Program-made: the position numbers and the translations under genes
NCBI RefSeq assembly: GCF_003096195.1
Contig: NZ_CP023004.1
Location: forward strand, 1,158,501-1,222,500
Direction of reading: 5' to 3'
Length of the DNA: 64,000 nt
From: Ereboglobus luteus
GTDB taxonomy: Bacteria > Verrucomicrobiota > Verrucomicrobiia > Opitutales > Opitutaceae
Notes under the pieces: generated by a model
Seen by the model: only the letters and a program-made list of their open reading frames with translations
What the model was told of the DNA's origin: nothing
The model's database searches: none
In this document: piece after piece, positions 31,683 to 39,937 of the stretch
Position numbering within the stretch: position 1 is the first letter of the stretch
Layout: each line of letters begins with the position of its first letter

Positions 31683-32414
31683 TCAATCGATAAACACACC
31701 GTCGCGCATCGTGCGGATGCGGTCGCATCGATCCGCAATCTCGGGATTGTGGGTGACGAGCGTGATCGCCTGGCCGTTTTCCTTGGCAAGGCGGGTGAGC
31801 AGGTCGAACACAATCGCGGAATTTTTTACATCAAGGTTTCCCGTCGGCTCGTCCGCCAGAATGATCGAAGGTTGGTTTGCCAACGCGCGGGCAATCGCCA
31901 CACGCTGTTGTTCGCCGCCGGAAAGCTGGGTCGCCAGCCGGTGTGTTTTCGCGCCGAGCCCGACGGCGTCGAGCAAATGGCGCGCCCAGTCCAGCCGTTT
32001 CGCCATCGGCCAGCGGCCCAGGCGATTCATCGGCAGCATTACATTTTCAAGCGCCGTAAACTCCGGCAGCAGGAAGTGAAACTGAAAAACGAAGCCGATA
32101 TGCTCGTTGCGAATCGCCGTGCGCTCGTCGTCACCGGCCTGCGCGACATCGCGTCCGCCAATCCAGATTTCCCCACCCTCCGGCCTGTCGAGCAAGCCGA
32201 GCAAATATAATAAAGTGCTCTTGCCGCAACCCGAAGGCCCGACAATCGCCGTGACCGAGCCGCGCCTCGCCGAAAACGAAACCTCGCGCAGCACATGCAC
32301 GCGCGCCTCGCCCTCGCCGAGATGACGCACGAGTTTTTCACAACGCAACGCCACCTCGCCCGCCGGGTTCTCCGGTTGTATAATATTATTATCCTTATTA
32401 TTAATCGCGCTCAT
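31683..32414 (-). CDS. ABC transporter ATP-binding protein (LolD/MacB type)
   Basis: 243-residue ATPase that drives a MacB/LolE-type mechanotransmission transporter. Walker A 'GPSGCGKSTLL', Q-loop 'VFQFHFLLPEFTALENV', signature 'LSGGEQQRVAIARAL', Walker B 'IILADEPTGNLD' and switch His 'LVTHNPEIA' are complete. The ATG overlaps the permease stop by 4 bp. Last gene of the TolC-MacA-permease-ATPase operon. The first 17 residues ('MSAINNKDNNIIQPENP') are unusually Asn/Ile-rich and use AT-rich codons. Confidence 0.93.
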   Translation of the reverse strand: MSAINNKDNNIIQPENPAGEVALRCEKLVRHLGEGEARVHVLREVSFSARRGSVTAIVGPSGCGKSTLLYLLGLLDRPEGGEIWIGGRDVAQAGDDERTAIRNEHIGFVFQFHFLLPEFTALENVMLPMNRLGRWPMAKRLDWARHLLDAVGLGAKTHRLATQLSGGEQQRVAIARALANQPSIILADEPTGNLDVKNSAIVFDLLTRLAKENGQAITLVTHNPEIADRCDRIRTMRDGVFID

Positions 32415-33664
32415 TGTGACGCCCCCCGGATGATCGCCGCCGGCTCAAGCTCGGCCGCGCGCCGCGCCGGCAGCAAGCTCGCAATCAGCACAACAATCGC
32501 CGACGCCGACGCCGCGCCCAAATAATGCAGCGCGCGCCACGCCACGACAATATGGTCGGCGGCAAACAAACCCGTGTTCGGCATGGGCATGCTCGAAACG
32601 CCCCAAGTCGCCAGCGCGCCCAGCGCGCACCCGATTGTCACGCCCAGCACGAGCACCATCATCCCCTGCATCATGAACACAAACGCGATGTCGCCGCGCG
32701 TGAAACCCATTGAGCGCAAAATCGCAATCTCCTTCGTTTTCTCCATGACGATCATGAAAAGCGTGTTAAACATGCCCAGCCCCGAAACCACTATTATAGT
32801 AAATACTATAATCGCCGCCATGACCCGGAAAAACTGAAAAACCGCCAGCCAAATCTGCTCGCGCTCCTGCCAGCTCTTCGCCACATGATCCGTCATCAGC
32901 GAGACCTGCTCCGCCATTTCGGGCGCCTTGTTTATATCGCGCAAACCGACTTGCAAATACGTCGCGCCGTAGGGGCGGTTTAATAATATGCGCGCCTCCT
33001 GCATGTGCATAAAAACGCGCACCTTGTCTATGTCGCGAATTCCGGTTTCATAAATCGCCGACACTTTGTAACGCGTCGAATGCCCGGCGTATGATATTAA
33101 CACGGAATCCCCCGGCCTGAGCCCGAGCCGGCTGGCCAGCACCGAGCCGACAAGCACGCCGGAGGGCGCGCGCCTGAAATCATCAATGCCGCCGATTGTA
33201 ATCTGGTGCGCCAGGTCGGAAACCGCCAGATGGTCGTCCAGCTCGATGCCAAAAACCTGCCCCGCGTCCTCGCGCGTCGCCGACTGGATGCCGATGTTGC
33301 CGCGCAACACGGCGGACACGTTTGTGACATCAGGGAAACGCTTGATCGCCTCGCCCAGCAATCGCGGCTCGGCCACGCCCTCCTGATACTTGCGATTGCT
33401 TTCCACGGTCACGCTCCCGACCGGGCGGCCCTGGGCGTCAACAGCCCCGACCGCCGGAGTCATGTTTTGAAACATCTTGTCCTCGACGCGCATCGGCCCG
33501 TCGGTGCCGATGATTGTGCGAACAAAAAACTCCTGAAATCCGCTCGTGATCGCCTGTGTTAATATAATAAACGCAACCCCCATCGCGATGCCCACAAGGC
33601 TCATCAACATGGAACGCTTTTTCGCCAGCAAAAAGCGCAGCGCGATTTTCAGGTTCGTTTGCAT
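32411..33664 (-). CDS. ABC transporter permease (MacB/FtsX family)
   Basis: 417-residue permease with the four-helix MacB layout: helix 1 at about 20-40 ('SLVGIAMGVAFIILTQAI'), a periplasmic domain of about 230 residues, then three helices from about 275 ('AAIIVFTIIVVSGLGMFNTL'), 315 and 370. The cytoplasmic coupling motif 'EKTKEIAILRSMGFTRGDIA' is typical. With the ATPase and the MacA-like adaptor it should form a tripartite pump moving substrates from the periplasm through TolC; LolCDE-like lipoprotein release is less likely because of the adaptor and TolC neighbours. The start lies 9 bp after the MacA stop, with no Shine-Dalgarno sequence. Ile and Leu are often coded by ATA and TTA. Confidence 0.9.
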   Translation of the reverse strand: MQTNLKIALRFLLAKKRSMLMSLVGIAMGVAFIILTQAITSGFQEFFVRTIIGTDGPMRVEDKMFQNMTPAVGAVDAQGRPVGSVTVESNRKYQEGVAEPRLLGEAIKRFPDVTNVSAVLRGNIGIQSATREDAGQVFGIELDDHLAVSDLAHQITIGGIDDFRRAPSGVLVGSVLASRLGLRPGDSVLISYAGHSTRYKVSAIYETGIRDIDKVRVFMHMQEARILLNRPYGATYLQVGLRDINKAPEMAEQVSLMTDHVAKSWQEREQIWLAVFQFFRVMAAIIVFTIIVVSGLGMFNTLFMIVMEKTKEIAILRSMGFTRGDIAFVFMMQGMMVLVLGVTIGCALGALATWGVSSMPMPNTGLFAADHIVVAWRALHYLGAASASAIVVLIASLLPARRAAELEPAAIIRGASQ

Positions 33665-33673
33665 TATTATATA

Positions 33674-34792
33674 TTAGCGCGCCGCCGGCCTTGCGACACG
33701 CACGCGCTGTCCGTCGCGAAACGTCGCGGGGAAATCCACTATAATCTCATCGCTTTCGCTCAAGCCGTCGAGGATCTCGACATTGTTCAACCCCGAGAAA
33801 CCCGTGCTCACGCCAACCTTGAACGCACGATTGTCGCGCACGGCAAAAACGGAATTGCCCAGCAGCGCGCGCCTGTCGGCGATCAACACATCATTATGCT
33901 GGTCCACCGTGATGCTGGCCTCGCCCGTGAGCCCCGGCACAAGGCGATCCTCCGGAATATCAGCCTTCAAGTAGGCAATATAGCGCCGCGTTTTTTCATC
34001 CGCATTGGGAAGCACGCGCTCAACCGAGGCCTTGAACTGCTGCCCGCCGTAACCGAGCAATTGCATGTTCACGGGCAGGCCGGGGCGCACACCCGAGAAA
34101 TTCTCCTCGCTGATCTGCGCCTGCACAAGCCGCTCTCGCGAAATGACGCGGCACAACACCTGCCCGCCGCCGACAAGATCGCCCGCGCGCGCGACAATCT
34201 CGGATATCGTGCCGTCGTTCGCCACGACGACCGCCATCTTTTCGAGCGAGCGCCTTTTGGTTTTCAGCGACAATTCGAAACTTTCGAGCCTCTGCCGGTT
34301 TGATATTTCCTCGTTGGCCAGGTGAAACTTGAGCTGCTCCAAGGCGCGCTTGGCGCGGTCCAGCTCCTGCTGGGAAATGCGCCCCTGCTCGGCAAGCCGC
34401 GTGCTGTTTTTCACGGACTCCTCGGCGGCGGCAATCTCGAAGCGCCTCGGCGAGCCGAGCGCGATGCTGTCCTTGAACGCCCTGTATTCCGACTCCGTGC
34501 GCTCGATGTCGAGCTCGAGGTCCTTCGTGTCGATTTGATACAAAACATCGCCCGCCCGCACCTCCTGCCCGAGCTGCACATTGCTTTTTAATATGCGCCC
34601 GCCCGCCTCGCTCTTTATATCCATGCTGAACGACTCGGTGACGAGTATGTTGGCGGGCACCACGCGCATGGCCGTCCCCCGTTTCACGGAATCGACAACC
34701 GCCACGGGCAGCCTCTGGTAATACACCCAGAATCCAACCGCGGCCGCCACCGCGAGAACCCCCGGTATTATTAAAATGCGTTTCAATTTCAT
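33674..34792 (-). CDS. MacA/HlyD-type periplasmic adaptor
   Basis: 372-residue membrane fusion protein linking the inner-membrane ABC pump to the TolC channel. One N-terminal helix ('ILIIPGVLAVAAAVGFWVYY'), a lipoyl half-motif 'GGRILKSNVQLGQEVRAGDVLYQ' region, a helical hairpin at about 85-185, the second lipoyl half ('VVVANDGTISEIVARAGDLV'), then a beta-barrel and membrane-proximal domain. This is the standard adaptor order. The start ATG is preceded by TTTATAATA and no Shine-Dalgarno sequence. It lies 38 bp after the TolC gene and 9 bp before the permease gene. Confidence 0.9.
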   Translation of the reverse strand: MKLKRILIIPGVLAVAAAVGFWVYYQRLPVAVVDSVKRGTAMRVVPANILVTESFSMDIKSEAGGRILKSNVQLGQEVRAGDVLYQIDTKDLELDIERTESEYRAFKDSIALGSPRRFEIAAAEESVKNSTRLAEQGRISQQELDRAKRALEQLKFHLANEEISNRQRLESFELSLKTKRRSLEKMAVVVANDGTISEIVARAGDLVGGGQVLCRVISRERLVQAQISEENFSGVRPGLPVNMQLLGYGGQQFKASVERVLPNADEKTRRYIAYLKADIPEDRLVPGLTGEASITVDQHNDVLIADRRALLGNSVFAVRDNRAFKVGVSTGFSGLNNVEILDGLSESDEIIVDFPATFRDGQRVRVARPAAR

Positions 34793-34830
34793 TATTATAA
34801 AGTCGGCATGAATATTATGTTTCGATTATA

Positions 34831-36252
34831 TCAATCTCCCGCGCCCGCGTTTCCGCGATCCCGCGCAACCGGATCCTGCCCGCGATTCGACAAATACGAC
34901 GCCAGTGTTGTATAAAACTGCGCGCGCGCCGCGTGGATGCCGTGCGTCGCGTGATTGAAGGACGTCCGCGCGTCATCGACATCGCGCTGCGAACGCATGC
35001 CGCTCGCGAAATCCTGCTCGGTAAGATCCAAGTGTCCGCGCGTCCTGTCCAAATCGCGCTCGGAGTTTTGCAACCGCTGCCACGCAATCATCAACCTGGC
35101 CGTTTCCGCGCGCCGCTCGGCGTCCTCCTGCTGCTCGATTTGGGCGCGGCTGGTTTCGTAGGCGCGCAGGCGGTTGAGCGAGGCGCGGCGGGTGGCTTGC
35201 GATGCAAACCCATCGAACAGCGACCAGTTCACCGCAAGCAACGCGTTCCAGCTTGTCACGAGCGACTTTTGCCCGAACGTGTCGCCCGCGTCGCGCCGGT
35301 CGTCCTGGTTGACCGAGAGTTCGACTCCAATCTTTGGATACAGGCGTTTTTTGGCGATTTCGTAATTGAGCTTCTCGATCCTTGCCGCGTCGGCCATCTC
35401 CTCGGCCCGCGCGGAAGGCGGCGCGCTCACGCTCCCGGACATCGCCGCCAACGCCTCCCCGATGTCGGCAAGCGGGGGGATTTCCACGGGCAGACGGTCG
35501 ATCTGCGTCGCCGTCATTCCGGTGATTTGCACAAGCGTCGCGCGCAACGCCGCATATTCGTTTTCAAGCCGCGCAACCTCGGGCAACTGCAAATCGACTT
35601 CGCGATTCGCGCCGTCAATCTCAGCCGGGGCGAGCGAGCCGTCGTCAATCGACTGCCGCACATATTCGCGGTCTTTTTGGACTCGCTCCAGCTTCAGGCG
35701 GGCAAGCCTCAAGTCATTTGCCACGAGCACAAAATCGAAATACCGCCGGCGCAAATCCACCGCGAGCACCCGCCGCGTCTCGGCGACATTGCGGTCAGCA
35801 ATCGCCTTTCGGATTTGAGCAATCTGGTAATTTTTCTCCAGCGCCCCCCAATGATACAGCGGCTGGTAAAAACCCACGTTGAACAGAATCGAGGTCACGG
35901 TGCGGTCTTTCGAGCCGGATTCGCGGTGCTGCTCGTAAATCACCCCCGGGCGCGCCCACGCGCTCACGTTGGGCAGCATCGGGGCGCGACCCACCGTCAC
36001 CTCCTCGCGCGCCACCGCCGCCAGCCATTCCTTCATGATAATATCCGGCCCGTTCACGAGCCCCTTGCGCAGCATCTCTTCGAGCACGGGCAGTTTGCGC
36101 TCCGGCAGTTCCGCCTGCAAACGCGCCACGCCGGTCTCACTCGCCGGCGCATCCTCCTGCGCCCCGAAAACTATTCCGCATCCAAGCACAATCATCCAAA
36201 GGAACGCCTTTAAGACGGGCCACCTGTTGATGTGTGCGTTGAAAAAAGCCAT
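34831..36252 (-). CDS. TolC-family outer-membrane efflux protein
   Basis: 473-residue outer-membrane channel protein (OEP family). A signal peptide ('AFLWMIVLGCGIVFGAQ') is followed by two tandem OEP repeats rich in long coiled coils ('RKAIADRNVAETRRVLAVDL', 'RLARLKLERVQKDREYVRQS'), as in TolC. First gene of the efflux operon; its product would be the exit duct for the MacAB-like pump. I chose the second in-frame ATG (36252) because it starts the signal peptide; the upstream extension is not hydrophobic in the right way and runs into the promoter region. Confidence 0.88.
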   Translation of the reverse strand: MAFFNAHINRWPVLKAFLWMIVLGCGIVFGAQEDAPASETGVARLQAELPERKLPVLEEMLRKGLVNGPDIIMKEWLAAVAREEVTVGRAPMLPNVSAWARPGVIYEQHRESGSKDRTVTSILFNVGFYQPLYHWGALEKNYQIAQIRKAIADRNVAETRRVLAVDLRRRYFDFVLVANDLRLARLKLERVQKDREYVRQSIDDGSLAPAEIDGANREVDLQLPEVARLENEYAALRATLVQITGMTATQIDRLPVEIPPLADIGEALAAMSGSVSAPPSARAEEMADAARIEKLNYEIAKKRLYPKIGVELSVNQDDRRDAGDTFGQKSLVTSWNALLAVNWSLFDGFASQATRRASLNRLRAYETSRAQIEQQEDAERRAETARLMIAWQRLQNSERDLDRTRGHLDLTEQDFASGMRSQRDVDDARTSFNHATHGIHAARAQFYTTLASYLSNRGQDPVARDRGNAGAGD

Positions 36253-36460
36253 TGCCGAAACACAAAATGATTGAAAAAAGATGCTTTGAATCGGGAAACC
36301 CCGCCTCTGACAACGAAAACAAAAGATATCTCCACTCAAAAAACGCGCGCCGTTGCAAATAAATGCAACAAGCGCACTTCACGCCTGACAAATACTCGCA
36401 ATTCACCCATTGTCCAAAGTTCCTGTCTTTTTTAACACTCAGTTTTTCCAGCACAACACC

Positions 36461-36850
36461 ATGCTCAAGCACACCATAGCCACCCTCCTCATCGCCGCCT
36501 GTCTCGCCTTTGTCGCAGGCTGCCAAAACATCCCGCTCGGCGGGGAAAACAACGTCGGCGCGTTCAACTTCGGTGAATTCGAAGGCCTCTACAACACGAC
36601 CGCGCCCACCGTCACCCAGACCGCCCGCGAAGCCGCGCAGCAACTCGGCCTAACCGAGGTCGCCCTCACCGAGGGCAAGTTTGAATCCGTAATCATTGCC
36701 CGCGACGCGAACGACCTGAAGGTGCAAATCAAAGTCTCCGAGGCCAACAGCCTCCAGACCAAGATTCGCATCCGCTGGGGCACCGGCGGCGACCGCGACC
36801 AGTCGATCAAGTTCTACAACACAGTCGAAAAGCTCATCGCCTCCAAATAA
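36461..36850 (+). CDS. DUF3568-like small lipoprotein
   Basis: 129-residue predicted lipoprotein. The signal peptide ends in 'LAFVAGC' with the lipidated cysteine at about residue 21. The mature domain ('ALTEGKFESVIIARDANDLK', 'LQTKIRIRWGTGGDRDQSIK') has the alternating beta pattern and the terminal helix 'FYNTVEKLIASK' typical of DUF3568 proteins, whose role is unknown. The start ATG (36461) begins the signal peptide; an earlier in-frame start would add a non-signal stretch. It is monocistronic and followed by a strong terminator; divergent from the efflux operon. Confidence 0.8.
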   Translation: MLKHTIATLLIAACLAFVAGCQNIPLGGENNVGAFNFGEFEGLYNTTAPTVTQTAREAAQQLGLTEVALTEGKFESVIIARDANDLKVQIKVSEANSLQTKIRIRWGTGGDRDQSIKFYNTVEKLIASK

Positions 36851-36873
36851 GAGCGAACAATTACTCTCCCTCC

Positions 36874-36903
36874 AAACCGCGCCCGCAAAGGCGCGGTTTT
36901 TTT
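36874..36903 (+). terminator. Rho-independent terminator after the DUF3568-like gene
   Basis: Perfect 10-bp stem AAACCGCGCC / GGCGCGGTTT with a 6-base loop and a seven-base T-run, 23 bp past the stop. Confidence 0.93.
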
Positions 36904-36988
36904 GCGGCACTCGTCTGACTGTTCACCCCGCTGCGGTTTTGCCACGTTCGCGCCAATCCAACTATCTCGTCATGCAAGCGCTCCCCCA

Positions 36989-38605
36989 ATGCGACACGCC
37001 ACCATCATCCTTTTAACAATCCTCGCCATTCTTCCCATGTCCAAAGCCCGCGCCAGCAAATCCGTCCCCGACATTCCGCTTTCGTATTCCGTCCGTGCCC
37101 ACGGCGCCGCCTGCGACGGCAAAACACTCGACACCGCCGCCATCAACCGCGCCATCGAAGCCGCGTCCGCCGCGGGCGGCGGCACCGTCCACTTCCCCGC
37201 CGGTTCGTATCTCTCCGCGACAATCCGCCTGCGCAGCAACATCACACTCCACCTCGACGCCGGCGCAAAAATCATCGCCGCCGACACCGGCTACGACGCC
37301 CCCGAGCCCAACAAATGGGGCGACCTCAAATATCAGGACTTCGGCCACTCGCACTGGGCCAACTCGCTCATCCACGGCGACGGCCTCGAAAACATCGCCA
37401 TCACCGGCCAGGGCCTCATCGACGGGCGCGGGCTCAACCGCGGCTGGGGCGCGACCGAGGGCTCCGGCAACAAAACCATCGCGCTGCGCCTCTGCCGCAA
37501 CGTCACCCTGCGCGATTTTTCCGTTTACCACGGCGGCCACTTCGCGCTCCTCGCCACCGGCGTTGACAACCTCACCATCGACAACCTCCGCATCGACACC
37601 AACCGCGACGCGCTCGACATCGACTGCTGCCGCCACGTCCGCATTTCCAACTGCTCCCTCAACACCCCTAACGACGACGCCATCGTCCTCAAAACCTCCT
37701 ACGCCCTCGGCGAAGTCCGCCCCACCGAGCACGTCACGATCACGAACTGCTCCGTCACCGGCTACGACCTCGGCACCCTCCTCGACGGCACCTACCAGCG
37801 CACCCTCGCCCACTCGCCCGACCGCGACGGCCCGACCGGACGCATCAAATTCGGCACCGAGTCCAACGGCCCCTTCCGCAACATCACCATCTCAAACATC
37901 GTCTTCGACCGCTCGCGCGGCATCGCGCTCGAAAGCGTTGACGGCTCCGAAATCGAGGACGTTGCCATCAGCAACATCACCATGCGCGACGTGTCGAACG
38001 CCCCGCTCTTCATCCGCCTCGGCAACCGCGCCCGCGGCCCCAAGGGCACGCCCGTCGGCTCGATCAAGCGCGTCACCATCGACAACCTCGTCGCCTCCGA
38101 CGCCGACGGCCGCTTCCCCGCCTTCATCATTAGCGGCATCCCCGGCCATCACATTGAAAACATCCGCCTCTCCAACATCCGCGTCGAGACGCGCGGCGGC
38201 CTGACGATGAAGGAAATCGCCGCGCAACCCGACGCGCTCGTCAACGCCTTCTTCCTGCGCGGCGGCGCGCCCGGCGTGCAAGGCAAGCGCGCGCCCTTCG
38301 CGGTGCCCGAGCGCGACAACGCCTATCCCGAGCCGAGCATGTTCGGTCTCCTGCCGGCGACCGCGCTCTACGCGCGCCACGTCAAAAACCTCCAGCTCCA
38401 CAACGTCGAAGTCGCCACGGCGCAACCCGACGAACGCCCCGCGCTGGTGCTTGAGGACATCGACGGCATCACGCTGCGCAACGTCACGCTTCCCGAGCCC
38501 GCCAAGGCAAAGTCCGCCTGGGCGCGTTTGACCGAAGTGAAAAACTTCATCCACAACGACGCCAAACCCAAAACCGTCGTCAAAACAACGGAGTTGAAAA
38601 AATAG
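36989..38605 (+). CDS. Glycoside hydrolase family 28 (polygalacturonase-like)
   Basis: 538-residue secreted enzyme expected to hydrolyse pectic polysaccharides. The signal peptide is 'ATIILLTILAILPMSKARA'. The N-terminal pectate-lyase-like strand ('YSVRAHGAACDGKTLDTAAI') and 'GGGTVHFPAGSYLSATIRLRS' region are typical. Catalytic motifs: 'TNRDALDID' (variant of NTDGIDID), 'NDDAIVLKTS' with the two aspartates of the GH28 DD motif, and 'GRIKFGTESNGPFRNITIS', the usual third motif region. The fold is a right-handed beta-helix. Exact substrate (polygalacturonate, rhamnogalacturonan) is not clear. The start ATG (36989) fits the signal peptide. It is followed, on the same strand, by two other exported hydrolases. 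Confidence 0.88.
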   Translation: MRHATIILLTILAILPMSKARASKSVPDIPLSYSVRAHGAACDGKTLDTAAINRAIEAASAAGGGTVHFPAGSYLSATIRLRSNITLHLDAGAKIIAADTGYDAPEPNKWGDLKYQDFGHSHWANSLIHGDGLENIAITGQGLIDGRGLNRGWGATEGSGNKTIALRLCRNVTLRDFSVYHGGHFALLATGVDNLTIDNLRIDTNRDALDIDCCRHVRISNCSLNTPNDDAIVLKTSYALGEVRPTEHVTITNCSVTGYDLGTLLDGTYQRTLAHSPDRDGPTGRIKFGTESNGPFRNITISNIVFDRSRGIALESVDGSEIEDVAISNITMRDVSNAPLFIRLGNRARGPKGTPVGSIKRVTIDNLVASDADGRFPAFIISGIPGHHIENIRLSNIRVETRGGLTMKEIAAQPDALVNAFFLRGGAPGVQGKRAPFAVPERDNAYPEPSMFGLLPATALYARHVKNLQLHNVEVATAQPDERPALVLEDIDGITLRNVTLPEPAKAKSAWARLTEVKNFIHNDAKPKTVVKTTELKK

Positions 38606-38737
38606 CGCATCCGTGAAAATCCGGCAGCCGCCGGCACACCTCACCCCAAAGTTATTGTTCCCCATTCAGGCCGGATTTCGTGGATTTGTGTCGCCAGCCG
38701 TTTTGCCTGCTGCATCTCTTTGCATTCCCCCCTGACG

Positions 38738-39826
38738 ATGAAAACCCGCACAACCCTTCGATTGCAGATGCTTCTGCTTGGCCTCTGCCTGCTTTCGGCG
38801 CTCCAATGCCCGGCACAAACGCAACCCGCGAAACTGGCGCCTGTTTACCCCGGTAAAACATGGTCGAGCGCCGACGCGCCCGAAAAATACGGCTGGTCCC
38901 CGGAAAAACTGCAACAAGCCCGCGCCTACTCCGGAACCATCGCCACCGAGGCGGTGATGATTGTGCACAAGGGCGTCATTCTCGACCAATGGGGCGCCAC
39001 GACCAAACGCCTCAATACTCACTCGATCAGAAAAAGCTTCATCAGCGCGCTCTACGGCATCGCCGTGGAAGCCGGGCAAATAAGCGTGGACGACACACTC
39101 GAAAAACTCGACATTGACGACCGAGCCCCTTCGCTCACAGCCGACGAAAAACAAGCCACTGTGGGCGACTTGCTCAAGGCCCGCTCGGGCGTTTATCACC
39201 CCGCCGCCTATGAAACAGCGTCCATGAAAAAAAAGCGCCCCGCGCGAGGCGCTCATCCGCGAGGCGCATTCTGGTATTACAACAACTGGGACTTTAACGC
39301 GCTCGGAGGCATTTACGAAAAAGTCGCGAAACAAAACGTCTTCGACGCCTTCCGGCAACACATCGCCGCCCCGCTCCAAATGGAGGACTTTCAGGTCCCG
39401 GCGGACACCAAGTTTGTCAACGAGCCCGCGTCCGATTTCCCGGCGTATGTCTTCCGCATGTCCGCGCGCGACATGGCGCGTTTTGGCCTGCTTTATTTGC
39501 GCAACGGCAAATGGGCGGACAAACAAATCCTGTCCGAAAAATGGGTGCGCGAAAGCGTCGCGGCATATTCCAAAACCGGCGGTTCGGGCGGTTATGGATA
39601 CCTGTGGTGGGTCGCGGTCGACGGGCGTCATTATCCCGGTGTGAAACTGCCCGACGGCTCCTACTCGGCGCGCGGCGCCGGCGGCCACTGCATTTTGATC
39701 CTTCCGGAATACGACCTCGTGATCGTCCACCGGGTGAACACCGACATCCCCAACAAAGTAACCTCGGCCCAACTTGGCAAACTGCTCAAACTCATCCTCG
39801 ACGCAAAACCAACAGATTTCAAATAA
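38738..39826 (+). CDS. Serine hydrolase, class C beta-lactamase family
   Basis: 362-residue exported protein of the beta-lactamase/DD-peptidase-like family (PF00144). The signal peptide 'MLLLGLCLLSALQCPAQ' precedes the core. The SxxK motif is 'SIRKSFISALYGIAVE' (Ser nucleophile and Lys base), followed by the Y-x-N motif in 'FWYYNNWDFNALGGIYEK' and the C-terminal 'GAGGHCILILPEYDLVIVHR', which takes the place of the KTG-type strand. Such proteins act as esterases, peptidases or carboxypeptidases; the substrate is unknown. The region upstream of the ATG at 38738 also reads from a TTG at 38720, which I judge less likely. Confidence 0.87.
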   Translation: MKTRTTLRLQMLLLGLCLLSALQCPAQTQPAKLAPVYPGKTWSSADAPEKYGWSPEKLQQARAYSGTIATEAVMIVHKGVILDQWGATTKRLNTHSIRKSFISALYGIAVEAGQISVDDTLEKLDIDDRAPSLTADEKQATVGDLLKARSGVYHPAAYETASMKKKRPARGAHPRGAFWYYNNWDFNALGGIYEKVAKQNVFDAFRQHIAAPLQMEDFQVPADTKFVNEPASDFPAYVFRMSARDMARFGLLYLRNGKWADKQILSEKWVRESVAAYSKTGGSGGYGYLWWVAVDGRHYPGVKLPDGSYSARGAGGHCILILPEYDLVIVHRVNTDIPNKVTSAQLGKLLKLILDAKPTDFK

Positions 39827-39834
39827 CCAAGTGA

Positions 39835-39853
39835 CACAGGCTGCCAGCCCGTG
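39835..39853. repeat. 19-bp palindrome between two hydrolase genes
   Basis: CACAGGCTG C CAGCCCGTG, palindromic except for one pair, 9 bp past the serine hydrolase stop. Same style as the palindromes near mutL and the M48 gene. Confidence 0.7.
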
Positions 39854-39937
39854 AGCTTGAGAGGAATGGGCGTCTCGCATGTGATGACAAGACGCCGCCG
39901 CCCTTCCCGCTTGCCCGCGCGAATGCTTCATGAACGC

